Of a DNA stretch of 64,000 nt, positions 47,891-59,186 are shown piece by piece. The first letter of the stretch is position 1. Each line of letters opens with the position of its first letter. Below the pieces are notes generated by a model that did no database searches, was not told the DNA's origin, and saw only the letters and a program-made list of their open reading frames with translations. Position numbers and translations under genes: made by a program. The DNA is from Ambrosia x helenae (taxonomy: Eukaryota > Streptophyta > Magnoliopsida > Asterales > Asteraceae). The stretch covers positions 18,531,446-18,595,445 of the forward strand of contig CM061223.1 of assembly GCA_030844895.1 (NCBI GenBank), read 5' to 3'.

Positions 47891-48854
47891 GTGTAATGAT
47901 GCACATAAAATGATAACAGTAATTAAAAATGTACGGGAGTTGACCTGGTTTGTTGACTGTTGTCACACATGACCATCCAATTTGCCCTGAAGGCAATTTG
48001 TGCTTTAGTTCGCCTAAAAGGCATGCTTGACTCTCTTGAATCTATTAAACCAACTCATGAACCTAAAACTCCTTCCTTTCTAATTCTAGTTATTCGGAGC
48101 TAAGATCTTCAATTCTCAAGTCCCGTTTTTTTGGGAATTTATTAACGCACCCTATGGTGAGTTCATACTTGTCCCCTTTTTCTTTTATCACTTTTGGGAC
48201 TCAACATGTATCATTATACAAATACACGAAATAATTTCATATTCACATGCTCAATCTATCAAACATGCTTGTATGCTATTGTCATGCTAAAAATTCTAAG
48301 ATACAAATGCCCTAGCATAATTCATTAACTATTTTTAGCCCACCTTAACATGTATAGCGCTATAGGAGTAGCACCCCGCCCCCTTTATGGGTCATTGTTA
48401 AGTTTTAACGGCCTAACACGATAGTGTTAGGTATACGCAGTGGATTCTTGGGATTGATTTATGCCTTTTGTATGATTCTATTAGTGCAAATCTATAGCAT
48501 GATGATTTGAGTAAAATATTTTAATACTATGTATGTAAACCAAAAACTAGTATGCTTACCAATGCTTTATGTGTTGACGGATATTTATACATGTTGCAGG
48601 GAATGTTTGATGCAAGGAAATCAAGAAACATGATAGGATTGGACTAGAAACCCACCCTAGTTTAATTTTTGTTATCCTTGATGTTGTACTTTCTTTAATT
48701 TGAGACAATTTGTATTTTCCCATTTTAGACTCATCAATGCTATGAATAAAATCCATCTTTAAATTAATTGTCACAATACTAGTGTCATGAAGTCTTTGAA
48801 CAATCTATCACAAGTCGTGCCTCGATGTATTCCGCCATCGGTTTGGGTGTGACA
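47891..48854 (+). repeat. LTR-like sequence ending GTGTGACA, plus strand
   Basis: It ends ...ccgccatcggtttgggtgtgaca at 48854, the inverted relative of the unit ending at 44862. An ataaaatcc polyadenylation-like word lies about 110 bp from its end. Its right edge interrupts transposase exon 3 of the larger MULE directly at 48855. The expected 5-bp target duplication (accag) is not seen at the other unit, so later rearrangement is likely. Confidence 0.5.
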
Positions 48855-50391
48855 ACCAGCTTGTCCATCCTTTGGCCCACTATCTTTTGACCCATCACCT
48901 TTTTTGAATTCAGGGCAACTTCCTTCACAAATAGCTCCAATTCTTCTCTTGTCATTTCTCAGGAATAACAACTCCCTTCTTGTTTCATTAGCATGCCTCC
49001 TGATGAGATCCTTGGCCTCTTTAGCAGTTCCAAAAGTTTGGCCAAGCTCAAATGTTACTTCTGAAAGTGGATTCTTGCCCTTCTAAGCATTACAAATAGT
49101 TGAAGTAAGTATATTTAACAAATCAAAACACAATTAAAAGGTAAGTAAATCTAACCTTATTTGCTGCACGCCTAAGTTCTCTCAGCTTTTGGCTTCTTCT
49201 GGTTTCAAAGTCATCCATTTCTTCATCAGTTAAGCTATCAAATGACTCATAGCTTAAATTTGCCCCACCAACAACATCATCATCACTTTTAACAGTCTCA
49301 ATGTTATGAACATTAGGAGAATGATGAGTACCAACATTCTCTTCTTCATGATCAACATAATCATGGAAGTCTCTCATATCAACATCCACATCTTCCACAT
49401 CATTATCCTTGTCATACAAGTAATCACTGTCCTCTGAATCATCACCCTCAGTGTAACCCTCTTCAGCAGAACCTTCATGACCATTATCCCCCATACATTC
49501 ATTATCCATATCTACATTATCAGCAAAACCTTCATGACCATTACTAACTTCCTGATTATCAACCTCAGTACCATTGTCATCAACATTATCAAGTTCAGTA
49601 GCAGGGAATTCTTTGGAAAAGTCAATATCATCAAAGGTTACACCATCTGCACAATAACCATCATTTGCAACCACATTTGCATTTACACCGTCATTTGCAA
49701 CCTCAGTTGTATTCCTACCCTCATCTGCAACTTCAGTTGTATTCTTGCCCTCATCTGCAACTTCATTTGTATTCCTACCCTCGTCTGCAACCTTATTTGT
49801 ATTCCTAGCCTCATTTGCATTCCCATATTCAAGCAACAATCCTCTCCTAGGGTGGTTAATAACAGAACCACCCTCATCTGGTAATTCCTCAATAACTACT
49901 TTAGGTGGTTCTGGTGATTTCATATAAGTATCAACAGTACTCTTACTTCGTTCAATAAAAAAGTTGATAACTTTGTTTTCACCAACATACTGGGCTAAAT
50001 GTCTAACATCTGAATCATTTCCTAAAGCTACTAACCCATAATCCAACTCCTTTTCAGGTATTTGAAAATGATAATAACGTCTGACATTTTCTTCAAAAAG
50101 CCCTAGTTCTCGCACCATCCAATCTATCTCATGAACCGAGAACTGATCTATGTCCAGCCTATCAATGTAAACAACCGTACCTTGAACATACCTTCTTCCA
50201 GGGAAATTCTTAAACACACCTCCATGATGCAGCCTCACAGAGAACTCATTAGGTTTTCCACTTGTTACATTAAAAAAAGATAGATTTAGGGCTTACAATT
50301 TCACTTGAATAGATGTGCCATCGTTGCGATACTTACCATACTCTTCTTCATAATCAAAATTATCGTACTTGTCCCTGATTTCCCACCCCAT
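48855..50391 (-). pseudogene. MuDR-like transposase, N-terminal part only
   Basis: Exons on the minus strand: 50391-50337 (MGWEIRDKYDNF...), about 50261-49156, and 49082-48855, broken there by an LTR-like insertion. Exon 2 encodes the PB1-like domain (VRLHHGGVFKNFPGRR), then an acidic stretch with tandem NTNEVADEGR-type repeats. Exon 3 begins the MuDR DNA-binding domain (VTFELGQTFGTAKEAKDLIR, then ETRRELLFLRNDKRR). The DDE, SWIM and knuckle domains are gone. The exon 2 acceptor expected from the frame reads CAA instead of CAG. It is a diverged relative of the intact transposase at 18775-22257. Confidence 0.85.
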
Positions 50392-50663
50392 CTGAACAAT
50401 ATGATCGCCTTTTTCAGAGAGACACGCAGTAGTAAGAGACGAGTATGGGAGAATTGGAGGGAAAAGTATCTTTATAACACTGATCCCTAGGGTCCTGGAG
50501 TTAAAAGGACCATCATTTCTTATGAAAATGACAATATTACCCTCATGCTCGAAGCACGTGATGTTATTTAACAGACTGATTTGACAGAGGTTAGGTCAAA
50601 GGACCACCAATGTTATGAATCACATATGTATGGAACCATCCGTGTAATTAACTCATCAAACAA

Positions 50664-51634
50664 TTTATAAGTACTTACTTTATCATCCATTTCATCTTCA
50701 AAAACATGTATATAACAATCTTCAAAAATTACAATAAAAAAAATCTTTTAAAATAGGAAACGTTATAATAACTTATAATAAAAGAATTGAATTTCTATAA
50801 GGTGACATTCAATGGAGGCATCAACCCCTCATTGAATGTGCCATGTGGCACTTTGAGGTGATAGTATTGAATTTATTATTTTAAATAAAAGATAAATTTT
50901 TAAAAATTTTATTTTCTTTTTTTAAATAAAATCTATATCTATATTATCTTAAAATTTCAAATATGTTAATTAATATCTTTTCTTTATTTTCCTCTCACAT
51001 TTTTAAATGTTAATTATTATTTTAAAATTTTAAATATTTTAATTAATATTTTTATCTTTATTTTTTCCTTATTTTCCACTCACAATTTTTAAACGTTAGT
51101 AATTTTTATGTATGACATTTTTTTTTTGAAAAAAAAAATTTACACCAAATTAACGGTCGCTTTATTATCTTTTCAACGAGCATCATAGTGCTATACAAAA
51201 ACCGAAAAAATGTTTTTTTAGTGAGTTTTTGTTCATGCAGAAAAAAAACACATGTGTTTAGGTGATTTATTAATCATATATAAGCAAGTACTAATCGTGT
51301 TATGATAGTATATATGTTTTTAAACCTACTATTACATATATAAATTGTCCATGTTCATATGCTATAACGATATGCTTAGGATTAAAAGAGGTTGAGATTT
51401 TTTTAATCTGCTGGAAACGCAGCATGAGAGCCTTTTTTCGTAGTATAAACATTAGAACAACTTTCTTTAGTATTAAAAGTGGTTGAGACTATTTACTTAT
51501 TTTATCTTTTTTTATTAACTCATATTAGATTTTTCAACTTTTCTTTTGAAATTTCAAACGACGCCGTAAAATATATATCGCAAAACAAAAAGTAGAAAAA
51601 ACAAAAAAAAAAAGCCATATCCAAATCATCCTTG
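50664..51634. other. AT-rich intergenic DNA upstream of the 470-residue gene
   Basis: No gene seen. A (CT)n run at about 51635-51652 marks the probable start region of the next gene's 5' untranslated exon. Confidence 0.5.
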
Positions 51635-52389
51635 TCTCTCTCTCTCTCTCCAAAGTTCTCAGTCAGTGATTTTCTTTTAACGAAATTTGTTCCACCGATT
51701 TCTCATTCAATAATTTCTCTGCTACCACCACACGACGTCGTTCTCTTCTCGTAAGCATACTCCCAACACTTTACTCCCTCTCTTCTTTTCACCTTATTAT
51801 TTTATTATTATTATTATTAATATTTTTTTTAAAAGATTAGATTTGGACTCTTTGGGTTTTATATGACTAATTACTTTCATTTATCACATAAATTTCGTTT
51901 CTTGTTTCATTTACAGGTAACCCACATGAATCTTGATTCTTTCTATGTAAAAAAAGCCCTAATTTTTTATTTATTTTTTTGCAAGATTGTGTTTATTTGA
52001 TTGAAGCCCTAGTTTTTCAATTGGGTTTTGTCTGTGTGTGTAAATTTTTAGTCTTGTGTAGTTTTTGATATTTTACTCCTTGTAATTAACTCAATTATTA
52101 ATATTATTATTGTTATTATTATTATTATTTTATTTTTATTTTTACCAAGAAGTTGCATTTAATTTTGTGATTAATGTCAAAATGTTCATTCTTTTTGGAA
52201 TGCTAATTAGTTGACAAAATGTGATTAACATGCTACATTCCCATAGACATTATATGTGTATGTACAACACTTAAATCACTCTTATTCTGTCTTTAAATTT
52301 TCCTTGTTTGCTTTTCGGTTTCCTGTTTCCGCCTGTTTCATGTTATGGTTTTATTTTTATTTTAAATGCAGGTGAATTTTGGACTGTCT

Positions 52390-52493
52390 ATGTCCATACG
52401 GCTTGACTAAACCGAGTAGTCTTGTTTACTTGTTGGTTGGAATAGTGTAATATCGAAGACTTTCATGAGTCAAGAATGATCTCAGTTGTGTAA
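52390..52493 (+). promoter_or_regulatory. Three short upstream ORFs
   Basis: In the 5' untranslated sequence just before the main ATG at 52503 are ATG frames at 52390-52410 (6 codons), 52465-52479 (4 codons) and 52476-52493 (5 codons), the last two overlapping. If this leader is used, ribosomes must pass three start codons, which would lower or regulate translation. Effect is inferred. Confidence 0.5.
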
Positions 52494-52502
52494 TATCATA
52501 AC

Positions 52503-55500
52503 ATGGGTCCTGTTCTAGACTTTAAAGAAAGAAAGGAAACCGCGATGGAAGCGTCAACTAGTAAAGGCCATACGGCTTTTGTATCAATGACAAAAGATAA
52601 AAACATGAAACCTGAAACTAAGCATAAGGGTAAATTTCATATGGGAAGTTCATTAAATGATCAAGATTTTGACGTAGCGAAGTCTAAAAATGATAATGAC
52701 GGTGCTGCGGGTCAACCTCAGTCTGGTGATTCTACTGCTTCTTCAAGTTCTTTTAGTAACGCGTTTTCTGATGTCGGAGGTTGTGAATTGGAAAGTGACA
52801 ATGAAGTTATGTCAGATTTTCGTGGGGATATGTTACCCGTGAGGTAATGTCTCATTAATATCTTCATTTAACTTAATATATGCATACGGGAATCACGCTA
52901 GCGTAATTATGCATGCTAGCTTCCTAATTAATGTGATTACTATAACCACCTTTTGTGTCCTAAACTATTAGGTTAGGCTGTTAGAACCAAAAGGAAGTGC
53001 AAAACAGTTAAATTTTAATGGAAATTTTTTGTTTGATGCTTTGACATAGTGGTCGAATTGTATATGTTGTCTCGAAACATTTTCGTGGAGTGGAATCTTA
53101 AAATGCTTTCACAAAGTATGTATTTGTCCACTTGGAACCACATTAATGTTATATTTGGCTTAATTGCAAATTTCTGGTAGGTGAGATCTGTGGTGACTAT
53201 CAAATTGATTTTAGTTGTGAAGTACTAAAGTGGTCCTGAATGTAGGAAACTGTGGATTTGGTTCATGTGCTTTAAATATTCCATTTATCTTCCTACTTTT
53301 GGTTTTGGTAATGATTTGGTCCCCCTGTCGTCTTAGTTATTAAGACGTCTGCTAAGCCCTTCACGTGCGTGCCATGTGATGAGTATTTTGGTCCTTTCAC
53401 AAATAAATTTCTAAAAAATTAAGAACACAAATAAATTTCTAAAATCATATACTAAAACCAAAATTGTTTTTAGAAAAGAACTTGAATATTAGTTAAAATC
53501 AAACCTAAGATCACAAAACTTGATCTTTGTGTAATTTCATATTATAAACCCTGCTTTTTATCCTTAGGTTTCTTCAATAACTAAAAGCCCACGTCTCTTA
53601 TTTTTGTTTGGATTTCATCATTTATTCGCAAGCACCCTCTTTCTAAACCAACTCTTATCCCCAGCAGTTAGCTTATACTCCGTCACCCAGATCCGTCGTG
53701 CCACCTTCTTCAACCACGCTGATATCACCGTCCTCTATGTCCCCTCTTTTGCAGAAAGGCTTGCAAGTTGGGTTGTGATTTGTTTGATTTCAGATCTCTG
53801 TTCAATTTTGTTAAAGATTTTAGGTTTTTATGATTTCAGATTTGGTATCACTATTCAGATCTGATTCAGATTTTGGTCGGTGAATGGTGGTGAAGCTGAC
53901 TACGGAGAACATACTAAAAAAACATAAGAACATATACAAACAAGTGTCATGAAATCATGTGCGAATTGATAGAACATTGAATATGCAGACAACTTATAGG
54001 GCTATAAGGTTGCCTCTTTAGTTTCATCGGTAGAGGCATAGAGAGACCAAAAGTTACCAAACTCAAAAAATATTAATGATAAGTTTACTTTCTGAATAGG
54101 GAACATTTCATAATATTCCGTAGACCACCGGGATGATTTTGTGATTTACTCTTGATCTTTTTAAACTTGTATTTTCTCAATTTTAAGTTGTCTAACAATT
54201 TAGCTTTCTAATGAAGTTTGGGCTATCCGTTCTTCTTTGTAGTTAACTAGTTATAATGGATTGATGGAGAAATGATCATATATTGTTTGGAATTTAAGTT
54301 GTCGTTTATAGTAGTATGCTGTCTCGTATATGGAAATGATGGCTGTGTTTAGCTCATATATAACGAAAAACGAAGAATGCTTTGTGACAACTTTACAGGG
54401 TTAGAAATTAGGGCTGGTTGGGAGTGTTCAGTTCAGGTCAAAACAAGTTAATTTTTTCCTCCGGGCTTGGTCGGGGTGACTTGAGTCACTCTCTTTTTTT
54501 AAATAATTAGTGTGTCAAGTATGATTAAAAAAATTATTTTAATTGTGCTTAGTGATTTTTTTTTTATTTTTTTTCCGTAAAATGATATTTAGGAGGTCTT
54601 AATGCATTTATGCACTTAAGCTTAAAAAGTACACTTTTGGACCCATGTAAGATGCCACCTTTAGTAAATTTAATGAAATTCTCTCCTCTAAAGTTTTAGG
54701 ATTCTGTTGCCTTTATTCCTCACCCCTTTCAGGATTGTTTTTATATTATCACGCTATAAACATTAGGATGAAATATCATAAACAATAGCATGAATATTTG
54801 TGAACTTGTTAATCATGAGTGATGATATAGTTTCAGGATCCAAGACAATTTCGAGTCTTCGAGACGAATATTTAGCATGTAAAATGATAATTTTTTTTCT
54901 TGTTGCTGCATATTACCTTAGAATTATCATGTGAAAAATATTAATTGAGAAAATGAGCAACAGGAGCATAAAGCTATATTTAGTTACAGCATGAACCACC
55001 AACTATAAAGAGTTTGGTTTATTTTAATCCAGGCTATTTTGTTTGAATCAACTGATACCAACTGCAATCATAAAATATATTTGCGCTATATTTTGATTCA
55101 TGGGATGATGAACTAAGCAGTCAATATCGGTTATCGGACCTTGGCCGACATTTGGTGTCAAATATCGGTGGCAAATATCGGTACCGATATTATTGGTGAT
55201 ATTTACCATATCCCGCCGATATTTTGATTCTCAAATATCGGTCATAGCGTCGTATTTCCAGAGTTTGTTTTTTTTAGGCCAATTTAACTAAAAGCCCATA
55301 AAAATCATTTTTTTAGAATAAGCCCATAAACATTAAGAGCCCAACTGCCCAAAAACACTTCCAGAACCCTAAACCGAACAGTCGAACGCTTCTAGGCTGC
55401 GAACTGGAGTCTTGATTTTTGATATTACGGTTAGTAATTTAGTATTATATATGATTATGTTTTAGGATATGTCATATGTGTGTGTGTGTGTATATATATA

Positions 55501-58500
55501 TTGAATTTTGCATGATATTAAAATACCGATATCCCACCGCGATAACCTATATCTCAAATATCAGCCCTTGACCGATATTCGATTTCCCACCGCATTAACC
55601 GCTTAGATGATGAATTTCAGGAAGAAAAGGGTGACATCTCATTGGAAGAAGTTTGTACATCCTATTATGTGGCGTTGTAAATGGGTTGAACTGCAGCTTA
55701 AGAAGTTTCAGTCCATGTCCATCATGTATGACAAAGAGATCGAGAAACATAATCAAACGAAACGGCTGAAATATACGAACTTTGAATTAGAAGGTGGTTG
55801 TGCAAAGTCTATCCCTTTTATTCATGATTCTCAAAGAGAGAAACCTATGAAGAGGAAGATAAGGAAAAGACATGAAGAGTGGGACCCAGAAGTGTACATG
55901 TCACAACACAACTTATTCTCCTATTTTGGTACACGCCCTTTTAATTATGTTTTCAGCTACTTTGTCTCATACGTTGAATGGTTTTAGTGGGGCAAAATGG
56001 GCACTCTGGTCGTGGGTAACTGGTGTTGGTTGAAACGTTCCAGTTTTGGGTACGGGCCGGGTTGGGTTGACCGACAAACACTCTATTGTTCCTTACTTTT
56101 TTTTTTTTGAAATATATAAAAATCTAATATGCTACATGTACAGCTACTTGCAGTTCCCCTGCTCAAGGTCCAACAATGGATGATGATCAGACTAATCTCG
56201 GTAACTAAAAATTTTATCTTTTACATTTTTTTTTTGATAATGATCAATTAGCTTTGTTTAATGCAAATATTCTTGTATAGTGCATGAGATTGTTAATACG
56301 GGGAAATTAGGTAACGTTTGGTTTGTAGTTAGGATTCAATATGGGCATGAGATTGTTAATACGGTGGAATATGAATTAATTTTGTTGCTTAAAATGTTGT
56401 TTTGGTTATGCATTGGCGTTAAATATCATTTCGAAGACCAATGCAATAAGGTTCACCATTAACGTTTAAACGCACTATCGTATAGTAACTTTAAACAAAA
56501 ATCAAAATAGTTTATACAACTCATGATCATATGATTATTGTAATTTTTATATATTTTTATGTTTTTTGCTGGATATTTCCTTCGCAGGTTCATCTTCCCC
56601 TAAGAATGTTGGCAACGGATTTAGGGTTCCAGATGAATTGTTATCTCTTGAATTCAGAGATGATTATTCATTGGAACAACTACTTTGGAAGATTGAAGTT
56701 TCAAAGTCTCAAGTCTCCGAAATGAAGAACAAACTCAACACAATAATGACTGAAAATTCTGAAAGGATCTTATCCACTGAGGACTTAGTCTTACATGAAT
56801 CTAGTAATGCATTGACATCCCCCGTTAAGGAACCGGATTATCCAACAAACATGGAAGGACCATCTGTAGTTGCTTCATTTGCATCTCAACTAATTAAATT
56901 AAACACAGGTGATGATCTGGTCAAACCTGATGATCTGGTCAAAGATGAAAATGAAGCTTTTGAGGATACTCATTCTCAAGATGCAAACAAACCCATCGAA
57001 CAGCCTCCTGTTAAACGAGTGAGTGTCTGACTGACTGTATCCTTTTACTGTTTACTTTTGTCCTCCAAAAGAATAGCATCTCTCATTGAGGGGTTTTTGA
57101 AACCTTTTAGCTGATAACTTATGAGTGGGTCCACTTTGGGTTATATCTTATCTTAAATGGGCTAAGCAGTTAATGCGGTAAAATATCGGATATCGGCGAA
57201 GGACCGATATTTGAGATATAGGTTATCGTGGTGAGATATCGGTGGGATATCGGTAATTTTTATATCATGCAAAATCCATACATGTAGCAATTTAACACTA
57301 ACAATTCAATATACTCTCCTACCATTAACAAATTAACCTTTTACAACTTGCAAAACACTAACAATAGTAGCAAGTGGGAACTTGTTAAGACTTAAAACAC
57401 TAATATTTAACACGAATTATTAACAATTAAGATTTAAAATAGTACTAACAACTATAAGAAGTAAGAAAAATGGAAGAACTAAGAAGAAAAACACCAATAT
57501 CGGGAATATCGGTGATATATCGGTCAAATATCGGTAAAATATCGGTCAAATATCGGCCAATATCGCCGATAATATCGGTACAAAATATCGGTCAAAATAT
57601 CGGTACCAATATATCGGTTGATGACCGATAACCAAGATATCGGTGATATATCACCGATATATCGGCCGAGTTAACTACTTAGTAAATGGGTCAAACCATA
57701 GTTGTTAAAAGCCATCGCCTTTTGCGCCTAGGCCCATTTATTAGGTGAGGCGATGCAGTTGCGCTTTGGGTCGAAGCACTTGCGCTTTAATTCTCCAGGT
57801 GATAGTTTAGGCGCAGATTTCAGCTAGATTCCCAAATTCCGGAGGGTTTCCAACCAAATTCTTTAAATTATGGCTAGATTCCTGCCCGATTTCTACTTTT
57901 ATCTAAGGAAAACTACTACTTTTATACACTAATGCATCAATATTCCAAAACTTTTGATACTAACTAGATGATATTAAATGTTAAATAATACCTTTGGTTT
58001 ATTTTATTTTTCGCTTTTTTAATCTCAGGCCCTCGCTTTTGTTGTGCCTAGGCCCTAGGCAGGGGCGAAGCTTGGTTCGCCAATTGGCGGGGGCCGAACT
58101 TGATTTTTTTCATTCGGTAGTGGCAAATCGGCGGGGGCCGGACTCAACCCGGACTAAATTTACCTAAGAAAATCGCAAATTTCCACTAATGCGTCAAAAA
58201 ACAGGGGGGGGGGGGGGGGCAGGGCCACCCCTGGCCCTCACAATCCTTCGTCCTTGGCCCTAGGCGAGGCCTATGCGCCTAGCGCCTTTGATAACTATGG
58301 GTCAAACTAACATGAAGCTAGAATGTAAACGGCTTCATAAAGCGGGTCAAAAGTGACTAAAAGAATAAAACTGTAAAAGTGTGTTCACGACCTTCTTGAC
58401 CATTTTATTTAAAAAGTTATGTTCTTATTATAATATTTGTAACCATAACAATTCTTTATAAAAACGTAAAAGTATTTGGTCAATAAGAGTCATCAAATTA

Positions 58501-58970
58501 GACCACTTTGTATCTCGTACCACCCGTTCATTTTTCGACCTCTATATGGGATTTGGATGGGTTGTAACCGTATGCGACTTTTGACACAGTCGTGTTTTAA
58601 CCTTTCCATTTTCTATAGTCTTATGTGGTAATTGATTATGGTTCCTATTTACGAAGGTTGTAAATAACATAGCTAGCTATATTTATTTATGCAGAGTACA
58701 GATGGAATTCTGATATACAACCGCAGAGCAAAGAAGCCACAAACAGATTTAGGGGATGTAAAGATTCATCCTGTAGAGGTTCTCCAGGCGCCCGTAGAAG
58801 AAAAAAGTAACACAGCTCCAGTTTCTGAAGATTTAAGCCAAAATGAACAACCGGCTCAAAAAATACTGTCTTTTTCCAAACTAAACACCACAAGGAACAC
58901 GAAAAAGAGAGCTGCTAGGACCCGGCGCAATAATGGTTCAAGCCTATGGACCCGAAAAACCTCAGGTTAG
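52503..58970 (+). CDS. Plant protein of unknown function (470 residues)
   Basis: Coding exons 52503-52843, 55621-55928, 56144-56200, 56588-57018 and 58695-58970 join in frame to 470 residues. A non-coding first exon probably ends at 51750 and the 5' untranslated region resumes at 52372. The second exon is the most conserved-looking part: KKRVTSHWKKFVHPIMWRC, KWVELQLKKFQSM, a basic KPMKRKIRKRHEEW run and YMSQHNLFSYF. Later parts have acidic segments, a DDLVKP/DDLVKD repeat and a basic C-terminus (NTKKRAARTRRNN). The basic clusters suggest a nuclear protein. I recall similar uncharacterised plant proteins but know no function. Introns contain four TIR elements, and one sits 14 bp before a splice acceptor. 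Confidence 0.8.
55113..55606. mobile_element. GATATCGG-rich hAT MITE, copy A
   Basis: Ends ctaagcagtcaatatcgg and gcattaaccgcttag with an exact 8-bp duplication atgatgaa at 55105-55112 and 55607-55614. Both subterminal regions are packed with atatcggt/accgatat words. It lies in the first coding intron of the 470-residue gene, its right end 14 bp from exon 55621-55928. Confidence 0.92.
57162..57682. mobile_element. GATATCGG-rich hAT MITE, copy B
   Basis: Ends ctaagcagttaatgcgg and gttaactacttag with an exact 8-bp duplication taaatggg at 57154-57161 and 57683-57690. It shares its internal sequence with copy A in inverted orientation (for example tatcatgcaaaat against attttgcatgata). It lies in the last intron of the 470-residue gene. 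Confidence 0.92.
57697..58299. mobile_element. hAT-like element with nested MITE
   Basis: Ends catagttgttaaaa and ttgataactatg with an exact 8-bp duplication ggtcaaac at 57689-57696 and 58300-58307. The arms contain repeated gcgcctaggc words. A second element (58070-58233) is nested inside. The target site touches the end of copy B. Confidence 0.85.
58070..58233. mobile_element. CAGKGGCGAAGC-type MITE, nested
   Basis: Starts caggggcgaagcttgg and ends gggccacccctg, related to the MITEs at 60548-60736 and 61261-61448. Its target duplication is imperfect (gccctagg against gccctcac). It includes a 16-nt G run at 58204-58219. Confidence 0.6.
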
Positions 58971-59186
58971 GCCTTGGCATCATCTTGTACATCCCCTAGC
59001 CAGCTTTCATTTGTTATCTTGTTTCTTTTGTGAATAAAGAAAGTTGAATTTGCGAACGTTTTCTTAATAACAATTTTGGAGATACATGTATATGTTTCTT
59101 GGTAGATATCATGGTTTGATTAATCTTTATTCCGAATGCAAGAGGAATTTAAAATTCTTATAATGTTACTGGTTGTATTTTTACAA

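Larger units (their letters stand above)
40484..50654 (-). mobile_element. Decayed two-gene Mutator-like element (10.2 kb)
   Basis: Ends gagttaattacacggatggt at 40484 and its inverted match ending gtaattaactc at 50654. Flanks accaaacaa (40475-40483) and atcaaacaa (50655-50663) match at 8 of 9 bases, a MULE-sized duplication. It has the same plan as the intact MULE at 18477-23465 but mirrored: the transposase gene starts 263 bp inside the right end and runs left, while the GRF gene starts 289 bp inside the left end and runs right. Everything after the first transposase domains has been replaced by LTR-like sequence, a foldback element and a minisatellite, so it is not autonomous. Confidence 0.8.

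Noticed and set aside
44862..48854. A single DNA transposon with TGTCACACCC TIRs
   Set aside because: Inverted similarity beyond the first 10 bases is weak and the flanks (catga, accag) do not match; TATA and polyadenylation-like words fit LTRs better.
53200..54170. Another MULE-like element in an intron of the 470-residue gene
   Set aside because: The left side has ggtcctgaat and ggtccccc words like other TIRs, but I could not match an inverted right arm or a target duplication.
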